64,000 bases of DNA from Ptychodera flava. Its lineage: Eukaryota; Hemichordata; Enteropneusta; Ptychoderidae. Below the pieces are notes generated by a model, which worked only from the letters and a program-made list of their open reading frames with translations, ran no database searches and was not told where the DNA came from. The stretch lies in contig NC_091940.1 in NCBI RefSeq assembly GCF_041260155.1, positions 27,841,304 to 27,905,303 on the forward strand, written 5' to 3'. Shown one piece after another: positions 37,901-57,986 of this stretch (the stretch's first letter is position 1; each line of letters starts with the position of its first letter). The position numbers were made by a program, and so were the translations under genes.

Positions 37901-39755
37901 GTTTTTCTTATTCACATCATTGCACTCATGCAAAATCATTTATTTTCTTCTCCTTTACAAGTCTTGCTATACTTTGCTCACGCTTACATTGACACAATAT
38001 CGACCTCTATGAAATTGGATGCGGCAACCTATGAAGTTGTCTTTTTTTTATAAGTAACGACCGAGTAACAAGTAACACAAGAAATTTTGATAGAAGACTG
38101 ATAATGGCTAGCGTAAATATGTTTGCAATTAAAATTGCTCCTGAGCAGACTTTTATCAAACGACTTGATGACTTTCAAAAAGATATGCGGATAAAATTAT
38201 TTTGTTAGGGTCTAGTTGTCTTCTAAAGTAACCTGGCATCCTAATTCTGCATTATGCTGAGCCGAAAGTTTATTGGTCTTGCTCATAATTACAAGTCACT
38301 TCCACTTTCTGCGCAATGCGTTTCTTCTAAACTTCGCTAGTCAGCTTGCGAATTTCAAACACGCTGCGTCATATAACTTTGTCATGGTTCGATTTCTTGG
38401 GATTTCCGCATTTTATTCGAAAAATTGAAATGCTGTAACACTCCAGCTGCATGCGAATGGCACCGCTATCAGCTCTCTATGATTAGCGACTGTCACAGTA
38501 ACTGTTAACTTTCGAAAGCATAATAGCAGACCCAGTATCAAGTATTAACTTAGCCTTCCAAATACAACGCCATGTTTACAGTATGTGGTATTTTTTGACA
38601 AATGAACTCTAGCTTGAACTTGAACTCAAGAGTCATCAATGCCTTTGGAAGTCATACACATCACGACCTGTGTCGACAGGCCGACCAGAAGGCATTTAAA
38701 CATGATTTTGTGAATAGAACAAGAACAAAAATAAAGCAGTTTATCACCTTCACCTGGACCAGGCGAGTTTTTGAATATTAATTGATTAATTGATTTTCTA
38801 GATACCCCTGACATAATCTTGATTGCTGGGTTAGCCTTCGGTGGCGTGGTGCTGTTGCTTATCATCATAGTACTGGTGGCATATTGTTGTTGCTGCAAGG
38901 AACCGACGTCCAGCGCCCCAGCGCCCTCATCGACCAACAAGCCGTCCGGGAGCGGTTTAATGCCGCGTCGGGGTAAGTCATGATCAGCGAGTTTGTCAGA
39001 TCAGCGAGTTTGTCAGATAGCAATGGTCCAGGGCAAGCTGCTTCTTACATCCGTATAACACCTGTTTCTGACAAAATAGGGGGATCTGTGTCCCCATTAC
39101 GTGGACATGACTTCACGGCGTATAGAAAAACTCCATATATTCAGGGGGACTTTTAAGAAACATTCCGACGTGCGTTCATTTTCATCACATGACAAACTCT
39201 TTTTCTCAGGGCAGCCAATTTTAGTCACTGGATACTTATAAGCAGGCGAGAGTGAGGCGTCGTTGTCCTCCTTGCGTGTTGTTCGAAGTTGTGAAATACC
39301 AGGTGGATTAGTAAAACCATTCTGTTCATTTGTCGAAAACGCTAGAATACTGCAGCTTTTCAAAAGACTTTCAAGTTTTTCCAGGCAACGCTTGGCAAAT
39401 AAACCGTTCAGTGGCTGACAGCCATAGAAATTTACAGCACGGAAGTCATCTGAAAGTCAGTGATCTTCTGCTGTTCGCACGTTTAGTCGGGTAGGAGGTT
39501 ATGAAAATTGCCGACACGTGTGCTTTGCATAACCACCATGAAAGTAGCAAACAGATGCTTTAAATTCATTTCCTCCTCCCACACAGACCAGTGGATCCAA
39601 CCAGACAGTTTGTCAGCTATGAGAACGCAACGAACAAACAACTTGTCAGCTACGAGAACAAGGCGGACACTGCTGCGCTATTTAAGTCACCAGGAATGCA
39701 TAGTAATGCTTACGCTGGCTACTACGATGCTGCATATCCCGTACCAGTAGACTGA

Positions 39756-40160
39756 CCTTTAACCTCTGTGGCCTATACATTACTTTCACTGGCACGGATA
39801 TCGATATACATGCAGTTTTACAAAAGAAGACCACATCGGGACACGTGTCATGAGAAAATTTTTCGTTTGTTTTAGCTTCAGCAATGTATTTTTTATTGTG
39901 TGCTGACCTACTTGAATTTGTTACCCTCTTCAATTTTGTCTTTTTTGTTTTTAAGATTTCATTCTGCACTCTGAACTGTCAACACGGAAGAAAGAAGTGT
40001 GATGATAGATTGACAGAGTCAAACAAGTTTCAGATTTTAAGAAGTTTGTTCTTGCAAACGTTCCCATGTACGAATGTCATAAGCAGGTGACCGACGATTT
40101 ACAATTGCTCGTTCAAGTAAAACAAAAGTGTATTTTTACTGACACGACATAACGCTATTT
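39756..40160 (+). other. 3' UTR/flank of gene B, paralogous to 57987-58390
   Basis: Shares CCACATCGGGACACGTGTCATG and the following AGCAATGTATT block with the DNA after gene C. Homology stops near CGCTATTTCA (40152 and 58380), marking the right end of the duplicated unit. No clear AATAAA is seen inside it. Confidence 0.55.
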
Positions 40161-40164
40161 CATT

Positions 40165-41275
40165 TAATGTTTAATGTTTAATATATTTCTATAGCACTTT
40201 TTCTACAATAAAATGTTCAAAAGCGTTTTACATCAAGTAAAACAATAAAAAGTATGCATTCAATAAAAATATAAAACAAGATTTAAACAAAAATCTTCTA
40301 AAATGTCCAATAATATTAAAAGTATTCAGTGCAGTTGATAAAATTGTTTAAAAAGAAATGTTTTTAATTTTGATTTAAAAGCCTTAGGTTGAATTTCTGT
40401 TATGCACTTTAATTCAAGAGGGAGTGAATTCCATAACCTTGGACCACAAACTGTAAATGCTCCATCATTATACTTGTTGAAAGATCTTGGTACTACAAGA
40501 TTCATACCGGAATTTATCCGCAGATTATACCTATTAACGCCGACTCTTTCTACCAAGTAACAAATAACACGATTGGAACTAATTTGGAATAATAATTTGG
40601 ATGGTGAAATATGGTCATTTTACTCTGCCAATGTCAGTTCATCTGCTTTTCTTTTTCCGTTACACACTTGTTTTTATGATTAATTTGTAATATTACAACA
40701 TTAAGCTATATGGCATCTAACACTTTTGAGAAATTTGAAAAACATGTTAATCCAATTATCCAAATTAGTTCCAATCGTGTTAAATGTACTTCGGTGCCAT
40801 ACCATTTAGAGCCTTAAAGACCTGCAAGATAATTGAAATCACCCTGGCCTTTACTGTAAGCCAGTGTAGTTGGATCAGTGAGTCAGTTACACCATCATAC
40901 TTTCTCAGATGCATTACCACTCTTGCTGCGTCATTTTGAACACGTTGTAATTGAATAAAATGCTGATTTGGCATGCTGTATAAGATTGAATTGGCGTAGT
41001 TGAGGTGGGAGCTAATGAGAGCGTGAACAAGAATTTCAGCAGTGTCTTGATTCAAATAATGACGAATACGTCGGAGGTTGTATAAGCTGTGACTCGCTTT
41101 TTTTACAAATCTGGATGACATGGTGCTCCATCGACAAGGTCAAATCAAGATATCCTCCTAAATTACGAACCTTGTTAACAATTTTAATTCTGTCATTACC
41201 AATTTGAACATAGTCACAAGTTAATTTTGCGAGCTGTTGTTTGGAGAAACGACGGAATAATTTGTGTGATGAAGG
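40165..41275 (-). mobile_element. CR1/L2-like LINE, 3' fragment
   Basis: The minus strand encodes the C-terminal part of a LINE ORF2: KVRNLGGYLDLTLSMEHHV, then SLYNLRRIRHYLNQDTAEIL, ALISSHLNYANSILY, RVQNDAARVVMHLRKYDG, and after an interruption FTVCGPRLWNSLPLELKC. It is a 5'-truncated copy just past the end of the duplicated unit downstream of gene B. A 216-bp inverted-repeat element (40566-40781) is inserted in it. Confidence 0.85.
40566..40781. mobile_element. MITE family AACACGATTGG, copy 1
   Basis: 216 bp. The inverted ends are AACACGATTGGAACTAATTT and its complement, flanked by AAAT (40562-40565 and 40782-40785). It is inserted into the LINE fragment. Same family as 41894 and 56141. Confidence 0.85.
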
Positions 41276-41794
41276 AAATTTATCGTTGTTCGTAAAATGA
41301 CTTTATGCTTGTGCCTTCTATGTCGCTTCCCCGAAGATTATACGGTACTCATTTATTAAGTTGAACTTTCGTTGAGGTGTATATTTCGGGTTTATCGCCA
41401 ACCTCGATCGCCAGGTACGACGTCCTTGGCGATCGCCAGGTACGACGACGTCCACTTTGAGCCTTACGACTGGAGCCGTTACGTTACTGAGCCATTATAA
41501 CGATCGACGGTATCCTCATTCGATTCTTGGGAATAGTTAAAGCTTTAGCGACTCGAAATGTCGTTGGACATGCCTTCTATATTTCCATATCTTGATTTAT
41601 CGGGTCATCTTTTTGTCAAAATGCCATGAGAGCATGGCATCGATCACGTCAAATCGGTCTGTGTGGCAACGTGCATGTAGGAACGGTACCATTGCAGGAA
41701 AAAAAGTTCCGGTTGATGACGTACAACAGCGGTAATATGGATTTCTTATCTGTGCTGGTGTACTTCACACAGGTGGAGATACGGGCCAGTTCAT

Positions 41795-42611
<817 letters not shown>

Positions 42612-43259
42612 ATCTTGAAAGTATAGGACGTGCGTTCCAAGCAGATCGACGAATCTTTCGACATATCACTTCACAGCTACTCCATCTTGGCTAACACACA
42701 CACCGATGCTAACTAATACATGATTAAAAAAGCCTGACAGTGCTTGACCATGCCAAGCCTATGTCAATGAAAGACTCAATGTTCGTTGCATTGAATGGGA
42801 ACTGGCGTTCGTGACTCCCTTTCGGTCATCCATCCCTTCTCACAATGTCTTCTGTCGGCCGCCGCAGCGCTGTGGCGCAAGTATACTGTGAAAGTTTCTC
42901 TAATTGTACTTATTTTTTCCTTTATGGCTCAGAGCAATAAAGTGCGGTTATTTTCTCCCCTTTATCTGGTCACGATTTGGTTCTCCTTGAATAATCTGAA
43001 ATTATTACTCAATCCAGAGAGTTGGAAGCTTTTCGCCGTCACTATTTTGGATATGCATCTGATTTTAATTGTATGTTACCATAGTGTGCGAACCTCGTTT
43101 TGTTGCTACGGAACATTTTGACCGTCATATTAATTGTGACGTCATTCTACTATCTACAAATCATCAAACTCTTTTAAATAGTCGAGGATTGTCCTATTCT
43201 TTTTCTCTTTGACTTCACATGTCAATTTGATGCCCTACGGAATTGTGCTTTATTGTGCA

Positions 43260-43266
43260 TATAAAA
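43260..43266 (+). promoter_or_regulatory. TATA-like box, candidate gene C promoter
   Basis: GCATATAAAATC, conserved with 18794 upstream of gene B; about 440 bases before the shared GGTAAGA donor. Confidence 0.3.
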
Positions 43267-43708
43267 TCTATAAAATTTGTTCTACTCCTACAACAAACCA
43301 CGTCGACTCAATCTCTGTCATGCGCGGATGAAGTACGAACATTATTTATTTGCGAGTGAGTGGGATTATCATATGGTGACGGCCAGCTGACCTCATTTGT
43401 CTTACAGCTAAACAAAGATTTTGACAGTTTTCTCAAAGGCGATTTTGAATTAATACAACTGAGCTTGGCACTCCTTTACTAGGGATGATATATACATCGT
43501 TGAAATTTTAGACAAAGCGCCGTTAACTTCAGGACAGATATCGTCTACCTCGATAAGTTGACAGTACGCAGAACTCGGTGAAAGATTACAATATTTAACA
43601 GAAGAAAAGCTTTTTCAACTGTTTAGTGTTTTGCTTGGAAGCGACTGAAAAATTATTCAAAATCAACAGATGGTGCTTCCTCATAGATGATTCATTGGGA
43701 GACGAAGA

Positions 43709-43715
43709 GGTAAGA
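43709..43715 (+). promoter_or_regulatory. Candidate 5' splice donor of the gene C non-coding first exon
   Basis: GAAGAG followed by GTAAGA. It resembles the donor upstream of D (GTGAG then GTAAGA) and would pair with the acceptor TTTATTCCAG ending at 50832. Confidence 0.4.
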
Positions 43716-44510
43716 ATGTAAATGCGTACAATTATGTTACTATCTGCCAACCAATGACGTCTAAAATAATCCAATAATTAGGTAAATTTTGTCTGACTAC
43801 TGTAACAGCTTTCCAACAATCTTTTCAATCAAACAAATGTTTCATGTACTGAGGTTACAAGGTTAAAAAATTTGACTGCATAAAGTTTGATTTCTCTGGC
43901 TCAATATCTATCCGATCGACTTTTTTTGAGCCGTCAGCAGAATATATTGTCGACTTAGAGGCCAGAGATCGGTTGAAATTATTTACACATACGTCAGTGA
44001 GTGGCATTGTCACGTCACTGGCAACCACAGATTCATAGGGTGGCATACCGCCGTTTGTCGGAGTGTGGCCCTTGTCTACCGCTCATTGGGAGCTTTGAAA
44101 TAAAAGATTATCTTCTTTTTACATTCATAAAATGTAGACTAATACGGCTCACGCACGCTGAAATTACACAGCCAGACGCCACTGTTACTCTGTGTCAAAT
44201 CAGTTTATAGTCTATATTTACCCTTTGTGAAGAAGAACGTAACGGTACTGTTTGATCGTCTCCATGGACGATGATCTGGCTTTAGCCGTAATTTCAAGTA
44301 AAAGCTTGCTACTATAACGGTTGTCCTTCGTTCAACAAAACGCCATTTTCTCTGAATGAATGAAACGATTCGTTGAGTTCAGGCAAAGCATGTTCTAACA
44401 TTAACGGAGACGTCTTATAATATCGGATAAAATGGAAAACACTGTGACACTATAAGAACGAAACAAAAAGAGCAGCACGCAAAGAATAAAAACAAGAAAA
44501 CATGTGTAGG

Positions 44511-45170
44511 GCGACGAAGCAAATGCGTCAGTGTTTTCGCTTTAAATTATTTGAATGCATCCGACTAGATATGGTTATTGTATAACGTTATTCAACCGAA
44601 CGGATCGTGGCAAATTTGAATACAAAAGAATCGTTTTGTTGTCAAGTTGAGGATAGGCAATGATGCGTCTATATTCCGTTTCGAGAGCAGAAAGAAAGCG
44701 GAGTCAAATATATATTTCTGTAAAGTCACCTCAAACGAATTTAACAATCAACAAATTCATATTGTGAGCATTTTGATTTCGATGTGATAGTGTATCGGAA
44801 AATATGGTACCTAATGTTCTCACTGTTAATATAATAAATGCTGTGACATTCAAAATTTGACAGTTTGTTATTTGGAATTCCATAGTTTCACATGTATGCC
44901 ATCACAATAAGCTTACAAAAGCCTATCCGGTAAGTCTCCGCTGACGCACACGCGGTAGTTGCAGGGTTTCGCCGCTCTACTTTTCAGGATAATGCGTACA
45001 TTCCCTTCGACCTTCTTCGTTTAGGAATTGCTTGAATTGAATTTCACTCAGAGGTGCGTGTCATATTCTGAACATGTTACAGCTTATTACAACTCGAATT
45101 GCACCCTGGCTAATCGTCTTGAATGTTCTTCTATAATTTTATTCCCTAACCTGGTATTATCTTTAGAGAT
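44511..45170 (+). other. 5' flank or first intron of gene C, no exon seen
   Basis: Continues the homology with 30137-30890 upstream of gene B and is cut by the Gmr1-like element at the AGAGAT site. No conserved open frame. Confidence 0.5.
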
Positions 45171-45741
45171 TGTTACGTGCAGAGAAACGAACAAAAAGGG
45201 TGAACTCAGCAGTTAACGTTTAAACAAAATTTATTACAAAATAAAACTAATTGCTAAGTCAGGGATAGAGTACAAGCTTTAAAAGTGTACAGACTACTTA
45301 TCTCAGCTGGGACGGCAAAGCTCCAGTCTCAGAGTTGTAACAGTCAGTCGGATGAATGAACAGTCCTTTGGCTTGCAGGCTTGAAGCTGCACAAAGTCCA
45401 CAGTATAAATCCAGCGTTGACAGTGAAGGTCTTGAAAAGTCTTGAGAATGACTACTGCTGGAGTTTAGTAACACACAAGAGACACGATCCCAAAAGTCTG
45501 ACTGGAAGCTGTGCACGTCCCTTTTATAAAGGCATATAAGAACAATCTAGAACTTTTATTGACATGCTAATTACTGTTCTAAAATTATCTCCCTTACACA
45601 ACTAATCAACTTTCCAGAACATTCCAAACATGACTAATTGAATTCAAGGTTGTGAGGTCATCAAGGGCAGTGACCTTGAGAATGTTCTAGACTAATTGAA
45701 CTCAGGTCATGATGAGTGTGGGGGAAATGACCTACATAACA
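45171..45741 (-). repeat. Gmr1-like 3' LTR (left copy)
   Basis: 571 bp, starts TGTTACGTGC and ends CTACATAACA; nearly identical to 49954-50524. Confidence 0.93.
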
Positions 45742-48700
45742 CACCCCCTCTTCAAAAAAAGAAATTTTTCAAAGAAAAATCTTTCTTTTGCAAATGTAAT
45801 CTTGAAAAGGATTTAAGTACTCAAAATTTGTTTTACTCTAAAGTAAAATTTCGTGAAAGTGAACAACAATAAACTCTAAATACGAGAGAGACAGTCTGCA
45901 ATTAAATTGTCTCTGCCTTTGATATGTCTAATGTCAAGATTAAACTCTGTAACATTAAACTCCATCTTAGCAATCTCTGATTTTTGCCTTCAAATTTCTG
46001 CAGAAAAACAAGAGGGTTGTGATTAATATAAACCACTATTGGCTGATTTGAAGAAGTAACATAAACTTCAAAATGTTGTAAAGCTAATATAAAAGATAAA
46101 CACTCTTTTCCAATTGTAGAGTAGTTTCTCTGGGATTTGTTAAATTTGCGTGAAAAATAGCAAACAGGATGATCTACACCATGACTATCCTCTTGCAATT
46201 TGGTATTGAAAACTTCAAATGGCGCTGAATTTGGCACAAAGTATGCATGGCAAAGTCCGGTTATTTTTATAGAGTTCGATAAAGTCATTGTTCGGCAAAT
46301 ACTTGGCTTCCTCCTGGAGATATTCCGCTTTCGCAGGATTCAGTCCGTCTGGATGTTGTTCCACTGGATTACTGTCGCAGACATCTTCGTTGTGGTAGAT
46401 GATGTTTGTCCTCGTTGGAACATCTTGGAACAAATGTTCATGGATTGGTTCTTTCAGCTGTTGTTGTTGTTCTGGCTGGAGGTGTGCCAACTTTGTAGAC
46501 TCCAGCTTCTCCAGGATTTCTGAGTTCTGAAGCTTGACCGAGCCCAGCTTTGAGTTTAGAGTATTTTCACTCAAGTCAGTTTCAGTATCACTATCTTCAT
46601 AATGGTTTGAACTGACTGCACTGACAGGCTGAGTTATAGTAGGATTATCCCTATCAAAATATGGCTTAAGCATATTTATGTGACATAGCTGTTTTTGTTT
46701 TCGCCTGTCAGGTGTTATTATGATGTAATTTAAATCACTCAATTTCTTATCAATTAGGTATGGCCCAAAGTAACGAGCATGGAGTGGTTTGCCAGGAATT
46801 GGAAGTAGAACAAGAACTTTTTGACCTGGTTCAAACTTCCGTTTTGAGGTGCTTTTATCATATTTGGTTTTCATTGACTGCTGAGATGACTCAAGGATTT
46901 CTCTGGCTAATTCACATGCTTTAGATAGTTTTGTACGAAAATCTGATACATATTGCAAAATATTCAGACAATCATCATCGTCTGATAGGAATTTCTCTTT
47001 AACGAGCTTAAGTGGGCCACGGACTGTATGTCCAAATAAAGCTCAAATGGGCTGAAACCAAGAGACTCTTGAATTGACTCTCTAACAGCAAAGAGCAGAA
47101 ATGAATTCCTTCATCCCACTGCTTCTCTGTGTCAAAACAGTAGGTCCTAATCATGTTTTTCAAAGTTTGATGAAATCGCTCAAGAGCACCCTGACTTTCT
47201 GGATGATAGGCGGAGGACCTATACTGTTTAATGCCTAGCTGATCCATTACTTGTTGAAAAATACCAGACATAAAGTTGGAGCCTTGATCGGACTGGACAC
47301 ATTTAGGGAGGCCAAATAAAGTGAAAAATTTGACTAAAGCTCTCACTATAGTCTTTGTCTTTATGTTTCTCAGTGGTATGGCTTCGGGGAACCGAGTTGA
47401 TGTACACATTATTGTCAGCATGTACTCATTTCCTGATCTTGTTTTTGGTAGGGGCCCAACACAGTCTATTAGTATCCTACTAAATGGTTCTTGAAATGCA
47501 GGAATTGGCTGTAAAGGGGCCTTTGGAATGGTCTGATTTGGCTTTCCTACCATTTGACATGTGTGACAAGTTTTACAGAAATGTGCTACATCCTGCTGAG
47601 ATTAGGCCAATAAAAGTGACTGAGAATTTTATGATAAGTTTTCCTGACTCCTAAGTGACCAGCCCAGGGCGTTTCATGGGCCAGGCGCAATATTTCAGCA
47701 CGGTAGGGCTTTGGAACCACAATTTGATGTTTTATAGCCCAATCGTCATCAACCAAAACATCTGGAGGTCTCCATTTACGCATGAGAATACCAGATTTTG
47801 TATAATAGGAAACAGAGCTATCTGAAGTTTTACCTTCATCATCTACCCTGTCAAACAAACACAAAATATCTGGGTCTTTGTGTTGTTCTGCAATGAGATT
47901 TGATCTAGAAAATGTCTGACTTTGGTCAGCAGAAGTTTTACTGGAAGTTTCAAATCCACGAGGGATAACGGAATGATCCGTGTCAAACACCTGACTGAGA
48001 AAGGTGTCATTTAAGTCAACATCTGTGACATTATTTTTGAGAGTATTTTGATTCTCAGAAGTTTTCTTTGACATGGCTCGAGTAATGGCACATGAAGGAA
48101 ATAAATCGGGTATCTCTTGTTCAATTGGACTCTGGATCCTGATCTAAACTAGGATTATCAGTCACAAGTGGATTAGTAATGACCTTGTCCCCAGCAAGGT
48201 CGTTTCCAAGAAGAAGGTGAATCCCTTCAAAAGGCAAAAAAGGCCTAATACCTAAAGCCACAGGTCCAGAAACAAAGTCCGAAGACAAATAGACATTATG
48301 GAGAGGAACAGGAATGTAGTCATTACAATCTACCCCCTTAATAAGAACTTTAGAACCTGAAAATGACTTTTCAGAAAACGGCAGGGTATCTGCCAACAAA
48401 AGAGACTGGGAAGCCCCGGTATCTCTTAAAATTTTGACAGGGGTAGCGGAAGAGAAATCACTAGAAAGTGATATAAAACCATTATGAATAAATGGTTCGA
48501 AAATACCCATAATGCTATCTTGAGAAGAATTGACCTTGACCTCATTATTGGGGATAAGAGGGGTTTAACCTCAGACAATGTGTTACACACATTATTAGAC
48601 TCTAATTGAGTTGATGAAGAAATAAAGCCGGTGGGCTTAGATCCACTTTGACCACTTTGACCTTCACGTTTTCTTTTCAATTTGAAACAATCTGACATTA

Positions 48701-49953
48701 AATGGCCGTCTTTCTTGCAATAATTACAAGAAAGTGTACCGAACTGTTTGTCAGAAGGAGATTGAGACTTGGGATCTGATGATGTGGAAGTGTTACTTGA
48801 ATTTTGTGAACTGCTGTCATTTGATTTCCTACTCTCCTTTGAGAAATTCTTGGATGAAAAGGAAGAGTTAAATTTACCTGCATTGTTTCTGTATGTAAAG
48901 GACTGGGATGGTTTGCTGAGAAAGGAAGATTTGTGGGTCAATGAATAATCATCGGCCAAACGTGCAGCAACCTCCAATGTATCTGCCTTTTGTTCATTGA
49001 TAAACGTCTTGATGTCACTCCGGATGCACCTTTTAAATTCCTCAATCAAAACAAGTTGTCGTAATTGTCATAATTCTGACTGACCCTTTTCAGAAGAACA
49101 CCAACGATCAAACAGTTGTTCTTTTGTTCGAGCAAATTCAACATAAGTTTGATCCTTCACCTTCTCACAATCCCTAAATTTCTGACGGTAAGCTTCAGGC
49201 ACCAACTCATAGCCCTTGAGAATTAATTCCTTCACAGAATCATAATCTGAAGCCTGCTCTACTGACAACTGAATGTAAATTTCTCTGGCTTTACCCACCA
49301 AAGCACTCTGCAAAAGCATAGACCAGGACTCCTTAGGCCAATTCAGACTCTGAGCAATTTTCTCAAAATGAAGGAAATATTTATCAACATCCTTTTCTTG
49401 GAAAGGGGGGACTAACCTGAAATGCTTAGTGATGTCAAAACCGTGTGAAGGGAAGGATTTTCCTGACTGTCCAAGCTCTAAACGTTTCATTTCTAATCTT
49501 TCCTGCCTATCTTTCTCTCTCTGTCTTTCTTCCATTTCTAACTGCATTTGTATTTTTTCTTTTTCTATTTGTAATTCTAGTTTCTTGATCTCCAATTTGT
49601 CTGCATTTCTAATTCTAATTTCTGAGTTCAGAGGTAGACTCGGGCTCATAATCTTTCAGGGTGGATTCCTCAAATTGGCCTAAATCAACTAGATGTTTGG
49701 CAATACGGTACTGTATTTCCCTCTTGCGCATAGATCTTTTGACTTCTACTTTAAGGAAATTGGCCAGTGTTATGAGGTCGTCTTTTCTGAGGGAATCAAA
49801 TGTGTCCTGATCAAGGTCATCCATAAATTCGTCTGGCTTGAATTCCGCCATGATTGAATTTCGCTGAGTTCACAGTATACAGTAGTTTTGAAAAGGCTGT
49901 CAAAATGTTGTCAAACGGCTCAAAATATTCGTATCCCGGACGAGCCCCCAATT

Positions 49954-50524
49954 TGTTACGTGCAGAGAAAACGAACAAAAGGGTGAACTCAGCAGTTAAC
50001 GTTTAAACAAAATTTATTACAAAAATAAAACTAATTGCTAAGTCAGGGATAGAGTACAAGCTTTAAAAGTGTACAGACTACTTATCTCAGCTGGGACGGC
50101 AAAGCTCCAGTCTCAGAGTTGTAACAGTCAGTCGGATGAATGAACAGTCCTTTGGCTTGCAGGCTTGAAGCTGCACAAAGTCCACAGTATAAATCCAGCG
50201 TTGACAGTGAAGGTCTTGAAAAGTCTTGAGAATGACTACTGCTGGAGTTTAGTAACACACAAGAGACCCGATCCCAAAAGTCTGACTGGAAGCTGTGCAC
50301 GTCCCTTTTATAAAGGCATATAAGAACAATCTAGAACTTTTATTGACATGCTAATTACTGTTCTAAAATTATCTCCCTTACACAACTAATCAACTTTCCA
50401 GAACATTCCAAACATGACTAATTGAATTCAAGGTTGTGAGGTCATCAAGGGCAGTGACCTTGAGAATGTTCTAGACTAATTGAACTCAGGTCATGATGAG
50501 TGTGGGGAAATGACCTACATAACA
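49954..50524 (-). repeat. Gmr1-like 5' LTR (right copy)
   Basis: 571 bp, partner of 45171-45741; the tRNA-Pro-type primer-binding site lies directly to its left. Confidence 0.93.
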
Positions 50525-50832
50525 AGATACAATGCATAAAGTTGAAGAAAAAAAGAAATTTCAAGCAAAAACTTCACAAGCCCATTGTCATATCAATTTA
50601 GCGAAATATTCTTGTCTTGCTTTTTTCACGAAGCAGAGTATAGCGTTTGAACTCTTTTGGCTTGCCTTTCAATTTCTGCACAAATACTTTTGAAGTTAAT
50701 ATAAACCTTATGAATAGAATATGAGACTGGTAAAATATATTCAATTAAAGCCTACATAACTTACAAGTATTTGAATTTGCTAATTAATAATTTAGAACTT
50801 ACAAGTAATGAAATGATGTCTCTTTATTCCAG

Positions 50833-57986
<7,154 letters not shown>

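Larger units (their letters stand above)
42611..44510 (+). repeat. Module M, copy 3 and following 5' flank of gene C (paralogous to 18154-20211)
   Basis: Aligns with the DNA upstream of gene B, uninterrupted here by the transposon nest. It contains the TATA-like box (43260), the CAGCTGACCTCAT block (about 43385) and the GGTAAGA donor (43710). I infer that it holds the promoter and non-coding first exon of gene C. Confidence 0.7.
45171..50524 (-). mobile_element. Gmr1-like Ty3/Gypsy LTR retrotransposon, young but broken
   Basis: A 5.35-kb element on the minus strand between 571-bp LTRs that differ at only a few positions. It is flanked by AGAT (45167-45170 and 50525-50528). The primer-binding site next to the right (5') LTR reads TGGGGGCTCGTCCGGGAT, the complement of tRNA-Pro used by many retroelements. 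Parts in order are Gag with a coiled N-terminal region, a SCAN-related capsid segment and a CCHC knuckle; protease; integrase (zinc-binding HHCC, then the catalytic core); then reverse transcriptase remnants and RNase H. Integrase before reverse transcriptase is the hallmark of the Gmr1 group. The copy is broken, with several breaks and incomplete parts. Recent insertion. Confidence 0.88.
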
